This document shows positions 1 through 11,669 of a DNA stretch of 64,000 nucleotides, one piece after another (the stretch's first letter is position 1; every line of letters begins with the position of its first letter). Origin of the DNA: Candidatus Brocadiaceae bacterium (lineage in GTDB: Bacteria; Planctomycetota; Brocadiia; SM23-32); assembly GCA_012728835.1 (NCBI GenBank), contig JAAYEJ010000062.1, forward strand, positions 83,941 through 147,940, written 5' to 3'. Under the pieces are notes generated by a model, which was given only the letters and a program-made list of their open reading frames with translations, ran no database searches and was not told the origin of the DNA. Position numbers and translations under genes: made by a program.

Positions 1-94
1 GCTCGGAGCGGATGTACATCTTCCGCTCCACGCAGCCCGACGCGGCGGTCAGCAGGGCGACGGCGAAGGCGGCCGTCACGATCGAGTGTCTCAT
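1..94 (-). CDS. Lipoprotein, N-terminal part only (possible PEGA-domain protein)
   Basis: Only the first 31 codons lie in the window; the gene runs off the left edge. The start is an ATG at 94-92 that overlaps the stop of the upstream phosphoesterase gene (ATGA), implying translational coupling. The peptide begins MRHS, has a hydrophobic stretch and then TAASGC, a plausible though non-canonical lipobox with Ala at -3, so Cys21 would be lipidated after export. The residues after the Cys (VERKMYIRSE) resemble the start of small planctomycete lipoproteins carrying a PEGA domain, but too little is present to confirm that. It is probably the last visible gene of the 3464-to-1 operon. Confidence 0.5.
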   Translation of the reverse strand, partial: MRHSIVTAAFAVALLTAASGCVERKMYIRSE

Positions 95-582
95 GGGAGA
101 ACCGTCTCCTGAGGTCCGAGTTGAACGAGTTCCGCCTCCATGGTCTCCAGGCTCACCAGCGCCGCCGTGGAAAGGCCGGTGAGCCAGCCGCCGGCCTCGC
201 CGGGGTTGACCAGCAGAGGCGGGCCCATCTGCACACGGGGCTCGTGCGTGTGGCCGCACACGAGCAGGTCGGCCCCGTCGGAGGCGCCCGCAAGCTGGTC
301 CGCGTCATGGGCCAGCACGATCGTGCGCCCGCCCAGCACGCACCGGTAGGGCGCGGCGTGAAGGCCGTCGCAGGCCCTGCTCAGCCCGGCGCGCTCCCCG
401 TCGTTGTTCCCGAAGACGCCGATGATCGGCACCCCGCCCTGCCCCATCAGGCGCAGGACGAACGGGGCCACGAAGTCGCCTGCGTGGAGGATCGTGCCGA
501 CCCCGCGTTCGGCGAACAGCTTCATCGCCGCCGAGACCTTGGGCAGGTTGTCGTGAGTGTCGGCCAGGATTCCGACCAGCAT
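91..582 (-). CDS. YfcE/MJ0936-type metallophosphoesterase
   Basis: A 163-residue calcineurin-like phosphodiesterase of the compact YfcE family, cytoplasmic. The two-metal ligands are visible: D8-x-H10 in ILADTHDN, D36 in LHAGDF, N60 in FGNND, H92 in AHD and H111-x-H113 in CGHTHEP. Length matches the family (about 160 to 185). Related enzymes hydrolyse phosphodiesters in vitro, but the physiological substrate is generally unknown. The ATG at 582 is preceded by GGAGGGAG at a suitable distance. It follows the beta-propeller gene by about 50 bases and overlaps the next gene by four, so it is part of one minus-strand operon. Confidence 0.88.
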   Translation of the reverse strand: MLVGILADTHDNLPKVSAAMKLFAERGVGTILHAGDFVAPFVLRLMGQGGVPIIGVFGNNDGERAGLSRACDGLHAAPYRCVLGGRTIVLAHDADQLAGASDGADLLVCGHTHEPRVQMGPPLLVNPGEAGGWLTGLSTAALVSLETMEAELVQLGPQETVLP

Positions 583-634
583 GGCCCGATCTCCCTCCGT
601 TCCGGATGCGGCCGCGCCATGCGGCCGCGCCGCC

Positions 635-2638
635 CTACTCCCTGTGCTCGAACCGGTAGAGCTTGCCGTCGGCCGCCGCCACGATGCAGCGAGCCTCCGC
701 GTCGGCCTCGAACTGCTTGACGTCCGCGTCGCAGAGGCAGTGCCAGCGCGGCTCCAGTGCGGCCTCCCGACCGGCGAAGACCGTCAGGTGCGGCCCGGCC
801 GCGTGGAGCACGACGGGCCCGCCCTCCGACGGGGTCCTCAGCAGCACCGCTCCCGGTGGGGGCGCGAAATCCCACACCGTGCCGGCGCGCACGTCCGCCA
901 CGGCGCAGAGCGCGTTCTCGCCGTAGGCGGCCAGGGCGCCCCCCAGGCGGTCTACGCGCACGATCGGCTCGAAAAGCCGCCGGCTCCAGGCCTGCCGTCC
1001 CGTGCCGTCCAGTACCGTCAGCCGCCCTCGGGGCGCCACGAACGCGCTGAAGTCGTCGCCGACCACCACGGGGTGGTGCCGGTCGCCGTCGGCGAAACGC
1101 AGCTTCCGCTGAAGGGTGCCCTGGGGGTCGTAGTAGCGCAGGCGCCCGTCCGCATCGACGACCAGCACGGTCCGCCCGGTCGCGCTCACGAGCAGCGTCC
1201 GGGCCTCGTCGCCGACGGGCCGCCGCCAGGCCGCCTCGCCCCCCTGCCCGAGACGGCAGAGCCAGCCGCCGTCCTCCAGCGTGTAGGCGACGCTCAGATC
1301 GTCGGCACAGCCGATGCCCAACAGGTCCGCCTCGCCCAGGCCGATCTCCCGGACGTCCCCGGTCGCGGGCTGCAGCACATGCAGCGACCTGCCGGCGTGC
1401 AGGCCGACGGCCTCGATGAACGCCGCCGGCACGACCTCGGCGGCCTCGACGACGCGGTGCCGCAGAACCGGCGCGCCCTGACGGTCAAGCACCGCGACCT
1501 GCCCGTCTGCCAGGCCCACGAGCAGGAAGGCCCCGTCGGCCGACGAACGCAGCAGGCCCGGGCGGATCGGCAGCAGCGCGTCGTGCAGGCGCTTCTTCCA
1601 CAGCAGGTTCCTGTCCGTGTTGCGCGGGGCCGCCGCCGCAGCGGCGGGGGCGGGGGCGTCGGCGGCCATCGCCTCCTCGATCGCCAGGTAGTCGTCCGCG
1701 CCCGGTTCGGCCGGCTCCTGGTCCTTCGACGGGCCGGCCGCGGCAGGGCGCGGGGCCTCGGCGGGCTCGTCCCCGGCCGTTGCCACCCGGTAGGCGACGA
1801 CGCGGCGGTCGGTCTCCGCCACGACGAGGCAGCCGCCGGCCGCTCCGTAGGCCCAGGTTCCGGCCGGCTTCGGCCCCGGTCGCTCCCAGACGACCTGGCC
1901 GCCCTCGTCGATCAGAGCCAGCCGGCCCTCTGCCAGCTCGACCATCGCCGGAAACCCTCGCGGGCCGGCCTCGACCCGCTGCACGTCCCCGCCGGGGGCC
2001 ACCTTGCCCGCCTCGCGCCCGGCGGCGTCGAAGACCAGCAGGCCCCGTCGGCCGCCGGCCACGAACACGCGGTCGCCGGTCGCGTCGGCCGAGACGGATT
2101 CGGCCCGGAAGCCCAGGTCCTTCTGCCACTGCGTCTTGCCCTGGCCGTCCAGTTGCGCAAGCTGCCCCTTCGCGCCGACCACGACGATACGGCGGGCGTC
2201 CGCGTCGCGGACCACGATCGCCGTCATGGGAAATCCGATGGGCGCCACGCGCCGCTCGCGGGTGACCGCCGAGTATGTGTAGAGCCAGCCGGCCTCGGAG
2301 ACGGCGGCCAGGAACTCGCCCGACTGGCCGACGGCATAGGCGGTGACGGGGCCGCCCAGTTCCACGCGCCATTCGAAGTCGCCGCTTGGGGAGAACGCAT
2401 AGATGATCGCCGTGCCGGCCAGGGCGGTCAGAACGGAGCCGCCGCCCACGTCGAGGCAGCGGACCAGCTGGCCCGCCTTGAAGCGCCCGCAGACCGTGCC
2501 CCCCTCATCGAGCACGTGCACGGTGCGCTCACCGGCGCAGACCAGGGCGCACGAAGCTGCGTGCGCGGCGGCGATCCGGCCGACCGGTTCGGCCGCCTTG
2601 AACTCCCACATCGGTGCCGTCCCATCCTGCGTCTGCAT
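635..2638 (-). CDS. Cytoplasmic beta-propeller (WD40/PQQ-like) protein, function unknown
   Basis: A 667-residue protein built of repeated beta-strand units (VAVLDRQG, VLVVDADGRLRYYDPQG, LTVLDGTGRQAW), which points to two propellers. They are separated by an Ala/Pro-rich linker at about residues 300-345 (runs of Pro-Ala and eight near-consecutive Ala). There is no signal peptide or membrane segment. The start at 2638 was chosen because GGAGGG lies four bases upstream; the longer reading frame extends into the amidohydrolase gene. It lies 20 bases after that gene and 50 bases before yfcE. A WD40-like scaffold or a ligand-sensing role is possible, but nothing in the sequence fixes a function. 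Confidence 0.7.
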   Translation of the reverse strand: MQTQDGTAPMWEFKAAEPVGRIAAAHAASCALVCAGERTVHVLDEGGTVCGRFKAGQLVRCLDVGGGSVLTALAGTAIIYAFSPSGDFEWRVELGGPVTAYAVGQSGEFLAAVSEAGWLYTYSAVTRERRVAPIGFPMTAIVVRDADARRIVVVGAKGQLAQLDGQGKTQWQKDLGFRAESVSADATGDRVFVAGGRRGLLVFDAAGREAGKVAPGGDVQRVEAGPRGFPAMVELAEGRLALIDEGGQVVWERPGPKPAGTWAYGAAGGCLVVAETDRRVVAYRVATAGDEPAEAPRPAAAGPSKDQEPAEPGADDYLAIEEAMAADAPAPAAAAAAPRNTDRNLLWKKRLHDALLPIRPGLLRSSADGAFLLVGLADGQVAVLDRQGAPVLRHRVVEAAEVVPAAFIEAVGLHAGRSLHVLQPATGDVREIGLGEADLLGIGCADDLSVAYTLEDGGWLCRLGQGGEAAWRRPVGDEARTLLVSATGRTVLVVDADGRLRYYDPQGTLQRKLRFADGDRHHPVVVGDDFSAFVAPRGRLTVLDGTGRQAWSRRLFEPIVRVDRLGGALAAYGENALCAVADVRAGTVWDFAPPPGAVLLRTPSEGGPVVLHAAGPHLTVFAGREAALEPRWHCLCDADVKQFEADAEARCIVAAADGKLYRFEHRE

Positions 2639-2657
2639 CTTTCCCTCCGCCGTCCGG

Positions 2658-3464
2658 TTACGACTCCGCCGACAGTCCCAGCAGCCGCGCCGCCGTGCCT
2701 CCCATGACCGAGTCGATGCACTCAGGTGCCAGGGCGAGCGAACGGAAGACGCGCTGGTGGTCGCGTTCGACGGACGCGATCTCGTCGTGCCGCACGCCGG
2801 TGCCGAAGATGATCCGGCCCCACAGATCGTCCGCCGCGTTCTGCTCCCACAGGGCGGCCTGGGGCGGTCTGAGCAGGTCGCCGACGAACTCCGCCCCCTT
2901 GCGGCGCAGCAGGTCGCCGGACAGGTCGAAGTGCACGTTCCCATGGTGCCGCAGCACCTCGACGGCCTCCTCGTACCACGGCCCGCCCAGCCCGACGCCG
3001 ACGATGCTCAGGTTCGGGAAGCAGCGGGCCAGCGTGTCCAGGTGCATCGGGTGTGCATTCATGGTGCGCATGCGCCGGGAGCGGTCCAGCGGCGTGGGCG
3101 GCAGCACGCACGTATGGAGGAGCAGCGGCATGCGCAGCGCCTCGGCGGCCTCGTAGAAGGGGAAGTATTCCTCGGCATCGTAGGGAGCCGACGGCCCCCA
3201 GGCGCACAGCCCGACGAAACCTGCGCGGCGGAGGCGTTCGACTGTCGCGGGCCCGTCTTCGCCCGGGTCCACGTGGGCGAACGGCAAGAACATCTCCGGG
3301 TAGGCATCGGCCTGCCTGCGAACCTCTGCGTTGGCGGCCAGCCCGTAGCGGCCCTCGCCGCCGCAGATGCACAGGCGGTCGATGCCCAGGTTCCGGGCCG
3401 TCTCCGCCAGCGCCTCGCCGTAGCCCGCGTCCTCGTAGAGGTGTGCGTGGAAGTCGATCAGCAT
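2658..3464 (-). CDS. Amidohydrolase-2 family TIM-barrel metal-dependent hydrolase
   Basis: 268 residues. It begins MLIDFHAHLYED, where H6-x-H8 on strand 1 is the hallmark metal site of the amidohydrolase-2 (COG2159) superfamily. Further barrel elements are the LLLHTCVLPP histidine, NAHPMHLDTL, and IIFGTGVRHDE near the C terminus, where an Asp usually completes the site. Members are hydrolases or decarboxylases acting on small acids or lactones; the substrate cannot be inferred. The ATG at 3464 has GGGGAGAG upstream, whereas the longer frame runs into promoter and repeat sequence. It is the first gene of a four-gene minus-strand operon. Confidence 0.8.
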   Translation of the reverse strand: MLIDFHAHLYEDAGYGEALAETARNLGIDRLCICGGEGRYGLAANAEVRRQADAYPEMFLPFAHVDPGEDGPATVERLRRAGFVGLCAWGPSAPYDAEEYFPFYEAAEALRMPLLLHTCVLPPTPLDRSRRMRTMNAHPMHLDTLARCFPNLSIVGVGLGGPWYEEAVEVLRHHGNVHFDLSGDLLRRKGAEFVGDLLRPPQAALWEQNAADDLWGRIIFGTGVRHDEIASVERDHQRVFRSLALAPECIDSVMGGTAARLLGLSAES

Positions 3465-3516
3465 CTGTGCTCTCCCCTGCGCGGGATCGGGTTCAGGAGC
3501 GGTCCGGCGCACCACC

Positions 3517-3544
3517 AATGTAGCACAAACCGCCGCGTTCGCAA
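3517..3544 (-). promoter_or_regulatory. Predicted sigma70-like promoter for the amidohydrolase operon
   Basis: On the minus strand TTGCGA (3544-3539) and TACATT (3522-3517) are separated by 16 bases, about 50 bases upstream of the start at 3464. A short inverted repeat CGCAAC/GTTGCG overlaps the -35 box. Confidence 0.45.
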
Positions 3545-3573
3545 CCGCCGTTGCGGCGTCCTGCACAAGCAAG

Positions 3574-3611
3574 AACGGGAGGACGGCCGGCAAGCCGGCG
3601 GCCCTCCCGTT
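3574..3611. terminator. Long GC-rich hairpin, possible terminator
   Basis: AACGGGAGG (3574-3582) pairs perfectly with CCTCCCGTT (3603-3611), and an inner CCGGC/GCCGG stem extends it. There is no U-tract on either strand. It separates the amidohydrolase promoter from the repeat element downstream of the acidic-tail membrane gene. Confidence 0.45.
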
Positions 3612-3633
3612 GCAGAGGCATGGGGCGCCCCAT

Positions 3634-3792
3634 CAGCCCGTTGAAGGAGTCCTTTTGTGTGGCACAGGCGCCCTCGCCTGTGGGTTCTTGCCTGCAGTCA
3701 GGCCGTTCCGGACCTGGGCCAACAGCCGAGGCCTGCCCGACGTGGCTTGCCCGCCAGGGCGGGCGGCTGTTCCACACTTCGTCAATGGGCTG
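3634..3792 (+). repeat. Dispersed repeat with inverted ends (MITE/REP-like), copy A
   Basis: A 159-base non-coding element. The left end CAGCCCGTTGA (3634) is an imperfect inverted copy of the right end TCAATGGGCTG (3782-3792). Inside these lie TTTTGTGTGGCACAGGCG on the left and GGGCGGGCGGCTGTTCCACAC on the right in inverse relation. The right end abuts the TAG stop (3795-3793) of the minus-strand membrane gene. A second copy lies at 62026-62111 in opposite orientation and shares both ends. This element and the flanking hairpin fill the roughly 330-base gap between genes. Confidence 0.65.
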
Positions 3793-5082
3793 CTACGACG
3801 CCTTCACGTCGCCGTTCGACGCCGGCTCGGGCGAGTCATCCTCGTCCTCATCCTCGTCCTCATCCTCGTCCTCGTCTTCCTCGCTGTCCTCGTCGTCCTC
3901 CTCGTCTTCGTCCTCGTCCTGGTCGTCCTCTTCGTCGTCATCCGTCTCATCCGACGCGTCCGACGGCTCCTTGGCGGGTGTGTCCTCGAGGCCCTCGGCG
4001 CCTTCTTCCTCCTCGTCCGCTTCCTCGAAGATTTCATCGACGCCAATGCTGTCCTGCTCCTTGCGCATCAGCAGGAAGGTGATGGTGCCGGCGGTGAAGA
4101 CGTAGGAGAACAGGTAGGCGATGGGCAGCAGTCGCACGCCCAGGAAGAACACGGTCAGGATCATGCTCGGCAGGGCCGCGAGCCCTTCCCCGGCGGGCGT
4201 GATGGCCGTCCCGGACTCGCCGACGACGTAGCTGACCCAGTCCACGGTGTTCACGTAGCCGAGGTTGACCGTCCGGACGATGAGGAACATCAGCAGGTCG
4301 GTCAGTCGGAACGCGACCCAGCCCGCCACGCAGCCGACCACACCGGCGACGACCGCATAGAGGACGAACCGCCGCAGGCCCCAAAGCACGTAGCTGTAGG
4401 CCGTGCTCCAGCTCTCGAATCCGTCCTTGCCGCCCGCGCTGACGGCCGGCATCATCAGGGCGAAGCTGAGCACCCCCAGCACGAGCAGGAACACGATGAC
4501 GATAGTCGATGCGAGCAGCAGGGGGAAGCCCGGGAAGACCAGCAGGATGCGGCCCGGCACCCAGAGGGAGGCGACGAGTCCGCCGATCACGTTCAGGGCG
4601 ATCAGGAAGAGGATGAACAGGAGCGGCATCATGGGGGCCATGAAGTAGGCCCTGCGCCGGGAGCGCACCATCTGGCGCGCCTCAGCCAGTGTGGGCAGGT
4701 CGTCGCGGCCGTACTCCAGGGCTGCCAGCCGGCTGATGACCCCCGCCGCCCCGGTCCACACGTAGAGGAGGCCCACGTAGGTGAGCACCGAGAGCAGGAA
4801 GTGCACGCGGCCGGCGCAGAAGGGGTTCAGGAGTGCGCGGACACTTGCGGCGGCCCGGGCCCCTTCGCCTCCGATCAGCATGGCGATGAGGTCGTTGTCC
4901 CCGCCCGGCAGCATCCCCGGCGGGTTGACGTCGCCCAGGAGCAGGCCGTAGACCACCGCCATGATGACGATCAAGGCGATGCTGGCGCCGACGGCCAGCA
5001 GCCCCATGCAGACCTTCTTCGCGTCGAGCGCGAGCGAGTAGGCCGACAGCAGATCCCGCCAATCCTCGGTGCGTTTTCTCAT
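3793..5082 (-). CDS. Multi-pass membrane protein with a long acidic C-terminal tail
   Basis: 429 residues. Residues 1-25 are cytoplasmic-like, then about six to eight hydrophobic helices follow (for example around LLAVGASIALIVIMAVVYG, FMAPMMPLLFILFLIALNV and LLLASTIVIVFLLVLGVL). About 90 residues at the C terminus are nearly all Asp, Glu and Ser, encoded by near-perfect GAG/GAC hexamer repeats. The ATG at 5082 has GGGAGAAC upstream and lies behind a good promoter; the longer frame overlaps that promoter. It looks like a conserved planctomycete membrane protein without an assigned function. The polyanionic tail would be cytosolic or periplasmic depending on helix number and could bind cations or basic proteins; that is inference. 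Confidence 0.65.
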   Translation of the reverse strand: MRKRTEDWRDLLSAYSLALDAKKVCMGLLAVGASIALIVIMAVVYGLLLGDVNPPGMLPGGDNDLIAMLIGGEGARAAASVRALLNPFCAGRVHFLLSVLTYVGLLYVWTGAAGVISRLAALEYGRDDLPTLAEARQMVRSRRRAYFMAPMMPLLFILFLIALNVIGGLVASLWVPGRILLVFPGFPLLLASTIVIVFLLVLGVLSFALMMPAVSAGGKDGFESWSTAYSYVLWGLRRFVLYAVVAGVVGCVAGWVAFRLTDLLMFLIVRTVNLGYVNTVDWVSYVVGESGTAITPAGEGLAALPSMILTVFFLGVRLLPIAYLFSYVFTAGTITFLLMRKEQDSIGVDEIFEEADEEEEGAEGLEDTPAKEPSDASDETDDDEEDDQDEDEDEEDDEDSEEDEDEDEDEDEDEDDSPEPASNGDVKAS

Positions 5083-5139
5083 CACGGTTCTCCCAACGAG
5101 CGCGTGTGTAGAACGCCGGACGTGGCTGACTGAACGGCC

Positions 5140-5168
5140 ACTGTATACACGGGCGACGGCATTGTCAA
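5140..5168 (-). promoter_or_regulatory. Predicted promoter for the acidic-tail membrane protein gene
   Basis: TTGACA (5168-5163), 17-base spacer, TACAGT (5145-5140) on the minus strand, 58 bases upstream of the start at 5082. It lies just after the yacG stop, so this gene can be transcribed apart from the chaperone operon. Confidence 0.65.
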
Positions 5169-5186
5169 ACACAAAAGAGGCACTGC

Positions 5187-5393
5187 TCAACCGGCGGTGG
5201 GCTCCCCGCCGGCGCCGGGCACATCCTCGGCCGGGGGGCCGGGGATGCGGTGCTCCTCGTCGAGCCACTTGCCGAGGTCGATCAGGCGGCACCGCTCGGA
5301 GCAGAATGGGAAGAACCGCCCCGCCGCATCCGTGGAGTACACGACCGGCCTCCCGCACGTGGGACACGCTACCTGCAGTTCCTCAGGTCGCAC
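5187..5393 (-). CDS. yacG: DNA gyrase inhibitor YacG
   Basis: A 68-residue zinc-binding protein. The family core is complete: VACPTCGRP with the first CxxC, then [26 protein letters not shown] with the second Cys pair (CxxxC) and the invariant DLGxW segment. In Escherichia coli YacG binds GyrB and blocks DNA binding by gyrase. A GTG at 5393 is the best start, with GAGGGAG upstream; the long open frame upstream is a shadow of the neighbouring gene in another frame. It lies 41 bases behind the FmdB-like gene at the end of the chaperone operon. Confidence 0.87.
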   Translation of the reverse strand: MRPEELQVACPTCGRPVVYSTDAAGRFFPFCSERCRLIDLGKWLDEEHRIPGPPAEDVPGAGGEPTAG

Positions 5394-5434
5394 CGGATGG
5401 CTCCCTCGAACGGTTGCCGCACGGGCGCGGGGAG

Positions 5435-5719
5435 TCAGTTCCCGGCCCCCCCCGAGGCGCTGCCGCCCGACCCCGACCCCGAACCGGACCCCGAACCGGC
5501 CGTGCCGGTCGCGGCCTTCGCCGGGCTCCGCGAACCGTTCCGGTAGTCGGTGATGTAGAAGCCCGATCCCCGGAAGATGATGCCGGCGCCTCCCCCGATC
5601 AGCCGCACCAGCTTCTTCTTCCCGCACTCCGGGCATGTCTTCAGCGGCTCATCGCTCATGCCCTGAAAGGCCTCGAAGCGGTGTCCGCACTGCTTGCACT
5701 CGTAATCATAGGTGGGCAT
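5435..5719 (-). CDS. FmdB-type zinc-ribbon protein with Gly/Ser tail
   Basis: 94 residues. [18 protein letters not shown] and [16 protein letters not shown] form the typical FmdB/CxxC_CXXC_SSSS zinc ribbon (two CxxC pairs), followed by [15 protein letters not shown], also diagnostic of the family. The last 30 residues are low-complexity Gly/Ser/Ala, ending in repeated Gly-Ser. FmdB was named for a putative regulator of formamidase/amidase genes, but most members are uncharacterised. It sits between grpE and yacG in the minus-strand chaperone operon, a position that would fit a small stress-linked zinc protein. There is no clear ribosome binding site upstream of the ATG. Confidence 0.85.
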   Translation of the reverse strand: MPTYDYECKQCGHRFEAFQGMSDEPLKTCPECGKKKLVRLIGGGAGIIFRGSGFYITDYRNGSRSPAKAATGTAGSGSGSGSGSGGSASGGAGN

Positions 5720-5781
5720 AGGAGGTTCGATCCATGGCGCTCAAGGGCTACTGCCGCACGGCCCTGCGGAAAGTCTCCATT

Positions 5782-6402
5782 CTACGCGTCGGCATCGGGC
5801 GAGTCAATCGTCTCGTCCGCCGGCGCGGCTGCGACGATCACCTGTGCCGGACGCACAAGCGTCTCGCCGAGCAGGAAGCCCTTCTTCAGTTCCTGCACGA
5901 CCGTGTGGGTCGGCACGCCCTTGACGGGCATCTGGAGTACGGCCTCGTGGTAGTCGGGGTTGAACGGCTGTCCCACCGCTTCGATCGGCCGGATGCCGAC
6001 GCCGGCCAGGGCGCGGTAGAACTCGTGTTCGACCAGCCGCAGCCCTTCGATCATGCCGGCGCCGCCTTCGGAGTTCGCGGCGGCCTCCAGGGCGCGCCCC
6101 AGGCTGTCGGCAACGGGCAGGAAGTCGTCGGCAAGCGCCCTCAGAGCGACCTGGCGCGCGGCGTCCTGGAAGCGCTCGACACGCTTCTGGAGGTTCTGGT
6201 AGTCGGCCACCGCCCTCTGGAGGCGGCGGAGATACTCATCGCGCTCGCCGGCCAGGGCCTTCAACTCCTCGTACTGCGCGTAGGAGAGCGTCACACCGCC
6301 TTCGGAGTCTGCGGCGTGGCCGAAGGCCGGATTCTCGCACGCATCATCGCGTGCGGGCTCGGCCGCATCGGCCTGGGGTCGGCGGTCCTGATCATCGTTC
6401 AT
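5782..6402 (-). CDS. grpE: GrpE, nucleotide exchange factor for DnaK
   Basis: 206 residues, normal length. After a polar, disordered N terminus (about 40 residues) comes a long coiled-coil helix (YAQYEELKALAGERDEYLRRLQRAVADYQN). The beta-wing domain follows, with the GrpE signature of an EGL segment, FNPDYHEAV near residue 150, TVVQELKKGFLLGETLVRPAQVIV. It promotes ADP release from DnaK in the cytoplasm. It starts 36 bases after dnaJ in the same operon. dnaK itself is not in the window and must be encoded elsewhere. Confidence 0.96.
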   Translation of the reverse strand: MNDDQDRRPQADAAEPARDDACENPAFGHAADSEGGVTLSYAQYEELKALAGERDEYLRRLQRAVADYQNLQKRVERFQDAARQVALRALADDFLPVADSLGRALEAAANSEGGAGMIEGLRLVEHEFYRALAGVGIRPIEAVGQPFNPDYHEAVLQMPVKGVPTHTVVQELKKGFLLGETLVRPAQVIVAAAPADETIDSPDADA

Positions 6403-6437
6403 CGTGCTGAGCCTCTACAGGGCGTGCCGGGGCGGGC

Positions 6438-7580
6438 TTACTGCTCCTCGGCCGGCGTCCCTTCACCGTAGATGTAGTCCTTGAGCTTCGCAAGGAAGCT
6501 CTTGCGCTTCTCCGATACGTTCTCTTCCTCGATCTCCGCCAGCTCGCGCAGCAGTTCCTCCTGACGGGCCGTGAGGCGGTGGGGCGTCTCGATGACCACG
6601 CGCACGAGCAGGTCGCCGCGGGCCGTGCTGTTGAGGCGCGGCAGCCCCAGCCGGCGCAGCCTCAGCACGTCGCCGCTCTGCGTGCCGGCGGGCACGTTGA
6701 GTTGCCGGGCCTCTCCGTCCAGCGACGGCACGTCGACCGCACCTCCCAGGGCGGCGGTCGGGTAGCCGATGGGCACTTCGCAGAGCAGGTCGGGACCGTT
6801 GCGCTCGAATACGTCGTGCGGCTGCACGTAGACGTCGCAGTAGAGGTCGCCGGACGGGCTGCCCGGCAGGGCCTCGCCCTCGCCGCGCACGCGCAGTCGC
6901 GTGCCCGATTCGATGCCGGCCGGCACGTGCACGGTCACCTCGACCTCCTTGCGGATGCGGCCCTGTCCGCCGCACCGGGAGCAGGGGTCGACGACGACGG
7001 TGCCCCGGCCCTGGCAGCGGGGGCAGGTCGTGCGCATGCGGAAGAAGCCCTGTCGGCTCTCGACCTGTCCGTATCCGTTGCACTGGGCGCAGGAACGCAG
7101 GCCGCCCTCGGGGGCGCCCCGCCCGTCGCATTCGCGGCAGACCTCCTGGCGCACGAGCGGGATGGCCCTCTCGACCCCGTCCAGGACCTCGCGCAGGTCC
7201 AGCTCGACCGAGACGCGCAGGTTCCGGCCGCGTCCGGGGCGACGTGCGCCGCCGCCCCCTCCGAAGAAGCCGTCGAACAGGCCCGCTCCGCCGAAGAAGT
7301 CGCTGAAGACGTTCAGAATGTCGTCGACCGAGCCGAAATCGTGCAGCGGCACGCCCTGGAGGCCGGCCCGGCCGAAGCGGTCATAGCGGCTCCGCGTCTC
7401 TTCGTTGCCGAGCACCTCGTAGGCTTCGGCCGCCTCCTTGAATCTCTCGGCGGCGGCCGGGTCGTCCTGGTTGCGGTCGGGGTGGTATTCGAGCGCCTTG
7501 CGGCGATATGCCTTCTTGATCTCGGCCTGCGAGGCATCCCTGGCGACGCCCAGCACCTCGTAGTAGTCACGGTCCGCCAT
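6438..7580 (-). CDS. dnaJ: DnaJ chaperone
   Basis: 380 residues, full-length type I DnaJ. The J domain (1-70) has H33-P34-D35 in EYHPDRN. A Gly/Phe-rich stretch ([23 protein letters not shown]) follows. The zinc domain has four CxxCxGxG repeats ([32 protein letters not shown]), and the C-terminal substrate domains are complete. The start at 7580 ([11 protein letters not shown]) was chosen by homology; the frame extends 35 codons upstream without support. It delivers substrates to DnaK and stimulates its ATPase. It lies about 130 bases behind groEL and ahead of grpE. Confidence 0.97.
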   Translation of the reverse strand: MADRDYYEVLGVARDASQAEIKKAYRRKALEYHPDRNQDDPAAAERFKEAAEAYEVLGNEETRSRYDRFGRAGLQGVPLHDFGSVDDILNVFSDFFGGAGLFDGFFGGGGGARRPGRGRNLRVSVELDLREVLDGVERAIPLVRQEVCRECDGRGAPEGGLRSCAQCNGYGQVESRQGFFRMRTTCPRCQGRGTVVVDPCSRCGGQGRIRKEVEVTVHVPAGIESGTRLRVRGEGEALPGSPSGDLYCDVYVQPHDVFERNGPDLLCEVPIGYPTAALGGAVDVPSLDGEARQLNVPAGTQSGDVLRLRRLGLPRLNSTARGDLLVRVVIETPHRLTARQEELLRELAEIEEENVSEKRKSFLAKLKDYIYGEGTPAEEQ

Positions 7581-7712
7581 CGAGCACCCGCTTCCCGCTG
7601 TGCGTCCCGCTTGCGCGGCCCAAGAAGCGTCCTTCGCGTGGCCGGCAGTGCCGGACGAGACGGCGACCGGCCGGGGGTGCGGCATGCGCCGTCTCCGGCC
7701 GGTCCGTCGTCA

Positions 7713-9335
<1,623 letters not shown>

Positions 9336-9377
9336 CTGGATCGATTCCTCCGTCCGGTACTGGCGAAGTGGAGAGCG

Positions 9378-9671
9378 TCAGTTCTCGACGACGGCCAGCA
9401 GGTCGCTCTCCCGCAGGATGAGAAGCTCCTTGCCGTCCACCTCGACCTCCGTGCCGCTGTACTTCGCGAAGATCACCACGTCGCCTTTCTTGACGGTCAT
9501 GGCGCCGCGCTGGCCGTTCTCCAGCACCTTGCCGGGACCGGCGGCCACGATCCTGCCCTGCTGCGGCTTCTCCTTGGCCGTGTCGGGGAGGAAGATGCCT
9601 CCGCGGGTCTTCTCGGCCTGTTCGAGGATCTCCAGCACAACGCGGTCATCCAACGGCTTGATCTTGGCCAT
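9378..9671 (-). CDS. groES: Co-chaperonin GroES
   Basis: 97 residues, normal length. [29 protein letters not shown] contains the conserved core and the mobile loop, and [19 protein letters not shown] is the C-terminal strand pair. It caps GroEL rings as a heptamer. It lies between the two groEL genes, about 70 bases behind groEL2 and 42 bases before groEL1, and is the only GroES in the window, so it may serve both rings. Confidence 0.97.
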   Translation of the reverse strand: MAKIKPLDDRVVLEILEQAEKTRGGIFLPDTAKEKPQQGRIVAAGPGKVLENGQRGAMTVKKGDVVIFAKYSGTEVEVDGKELLILRESDLLAVVEN

Positions 9672-9741
9672 CTTGTCCGAACCTCCGAAACCTGATTTCT
9701 CGTGTGTTGCCTCTGTCCTCTGTGCTCGGCGCCGGGGGCTC

Positions 9742-11418
<1,677 letters not shown>

Positions 11419-11582
11419 TTGTCAGACCCTCCTGCGATACATTCAGGTTGAGGAACGCGTGCGAGGAAGTTCCCGCGCGGAAGAGCAAACCCCATGCCAG
11501 CGCCGCGTCTCCGGCCCGCATCCGGCACCGTGCAATGATCGCAGAGGGGCGGCTGCCCAACCGGAAGGCGCTGACGTGCCCC

Positions 11583-11611
11583 ATTATGCCCGTTGCCGCC
11601 TGCCGGCACAA
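11583..11611 (-). promoter_or_regulatory. Predicted promoter of the groEL-groES-groEL-dnaJ-grpE operon
   Basis: TTGTGC (11611-11606), 17-base spacer, CATAAT (11588-11583) on the minus strand, about 165 bases upstream of the groEL start. The leader would be about 155 bases long. Confidence 0.45.
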
Positions 11612-11669
11612 GTCCCCGCCCGCCCGGCGGCCCCTCCGCCCCACCCCGCGCCCACCCGGCCGAGGTGGC

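Noticed and set aside
3610..5133. A 507-codon plus-strand frame opposite the acidic-tail membrane gene
   Set aside because: It crosses repeat copy A and mirrors the membrane protein; its Val/Leu-rich stretch comes from the antisense of the GAG/GAC repeat.
11419..11582. CIRCE element controlling groEL
   Set aside because: No GCACTC/GAGTGC inverted repeat was found in the leader or around the promoter.
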